DNA of 6,100 nt from positions 1-6,100 of the forward strand of contig QNFJ01000134.1 in NCBI GenBank assembly GCA_003646305.1, given 5' to 3'. The notes below the pieces were generated by a model that worked only from the letters and a program-made list of their open reading frames with translations, was not told the origin of the DNA and ran no database searches. This document shows positions 6,058-6,100 of this stretch, piece after piece. The DNA is from Gammaproteobacteria bacterium. GTDB lineage: Bacteria > Pseudomonadota > Gammaproteobacteria > Methylococcales > UBA2780. The position numbers and the translations under genes are program-made. Positions within the stretch are counted from its first letter, which is position 1. Each line of letters begins with the position of its first letter.

Positions 6058-6100
6058 GTTTTTAGACGTAAAGTAAAAGGATAAGAAGGAACGCAAAGTC

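Noticed and set aside
6058..6100. Start of another gene at the right edge
   Set aside because: The stretch is purine-rich with AAGGA-like runs that could precede a gene, but no start codon with a usable frame is visible before the window ends.
1..6100. Mobile elements, CRISPR, tRNA/rRNA, toxin-antitoxin or defence genes
   Set aside because: I looked for transposase or integrase motifs, regularly spaced repeats, cloverleaf-like sequences and small paired genes, and saw none.

Overview
This window reads as chromosomal DNA from a gammaproteobacterium, possibly a marine or aquatic one. That assignment is inferred from gene style only: ThiO, a FadL/OmpP1-type outer-membrane protein, Pseudomonas-like WbjB/WbjD/WbpV sugar genes and classical intrinsic terminators. 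No rRNA or marker gene is present to fix the taxon. I see no tRNA, rRNA, insertion sequence, CRISPR array, integrase or phage gene.

Positions 1-3031 (+ strand) are the 3' end of a surface-polysaccharide (O-antigen or capsule) operon of three tightly packed genes. The first is a 5'-truncated UDP-GlcNAc 4,6-dehydratase/5-epimerase of the WbjB/CapE type. The second is a non-hydrolysing UDP-HexNAc 2-epimerase of the WbjD/CapG type. The third is a WbpV/WbjF-like NAD-dependent epimerase/reductase. Together they suggest synthesis of N-acetylated 6-deoxy-hexosamine nucleotides: UDP-L-FucNAc or UDP-L-QuiNAc from the first two, and UDP-D-QuiNAc or a related sugar via the third. The reductase (WbjC/CapF or WbvR) that normally sits between the first two genes is absent from that position.

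Positions 3032-3163 form a convergent spacer with a weak bidirectional hairpin. Positions 3164-4246 (- strand) encode glycine oxidase ThiO (thiamine thiazole synthesis), a housekeeping gene that probably marks the edge of the polysaccharide locus. Positions 4247-4578 are an AT-rich divergent intergenic region with a plausible extended -10 promoter and a poly-G Shine-Dalgarno. It drives a complete OmpP1/FadL-family outer-membrane channel (4579-5991), which is followed by a strong intrinsic terminator at 6025-6057. The last ~40 bases hold nothing I can identify.

I find no clear new multi-gene system. The points most worth checking are the missing reductase, the cluster ending without a WbpL-like transferase, and the unusual C-terminus and translation-start region of the FadL-like gene.
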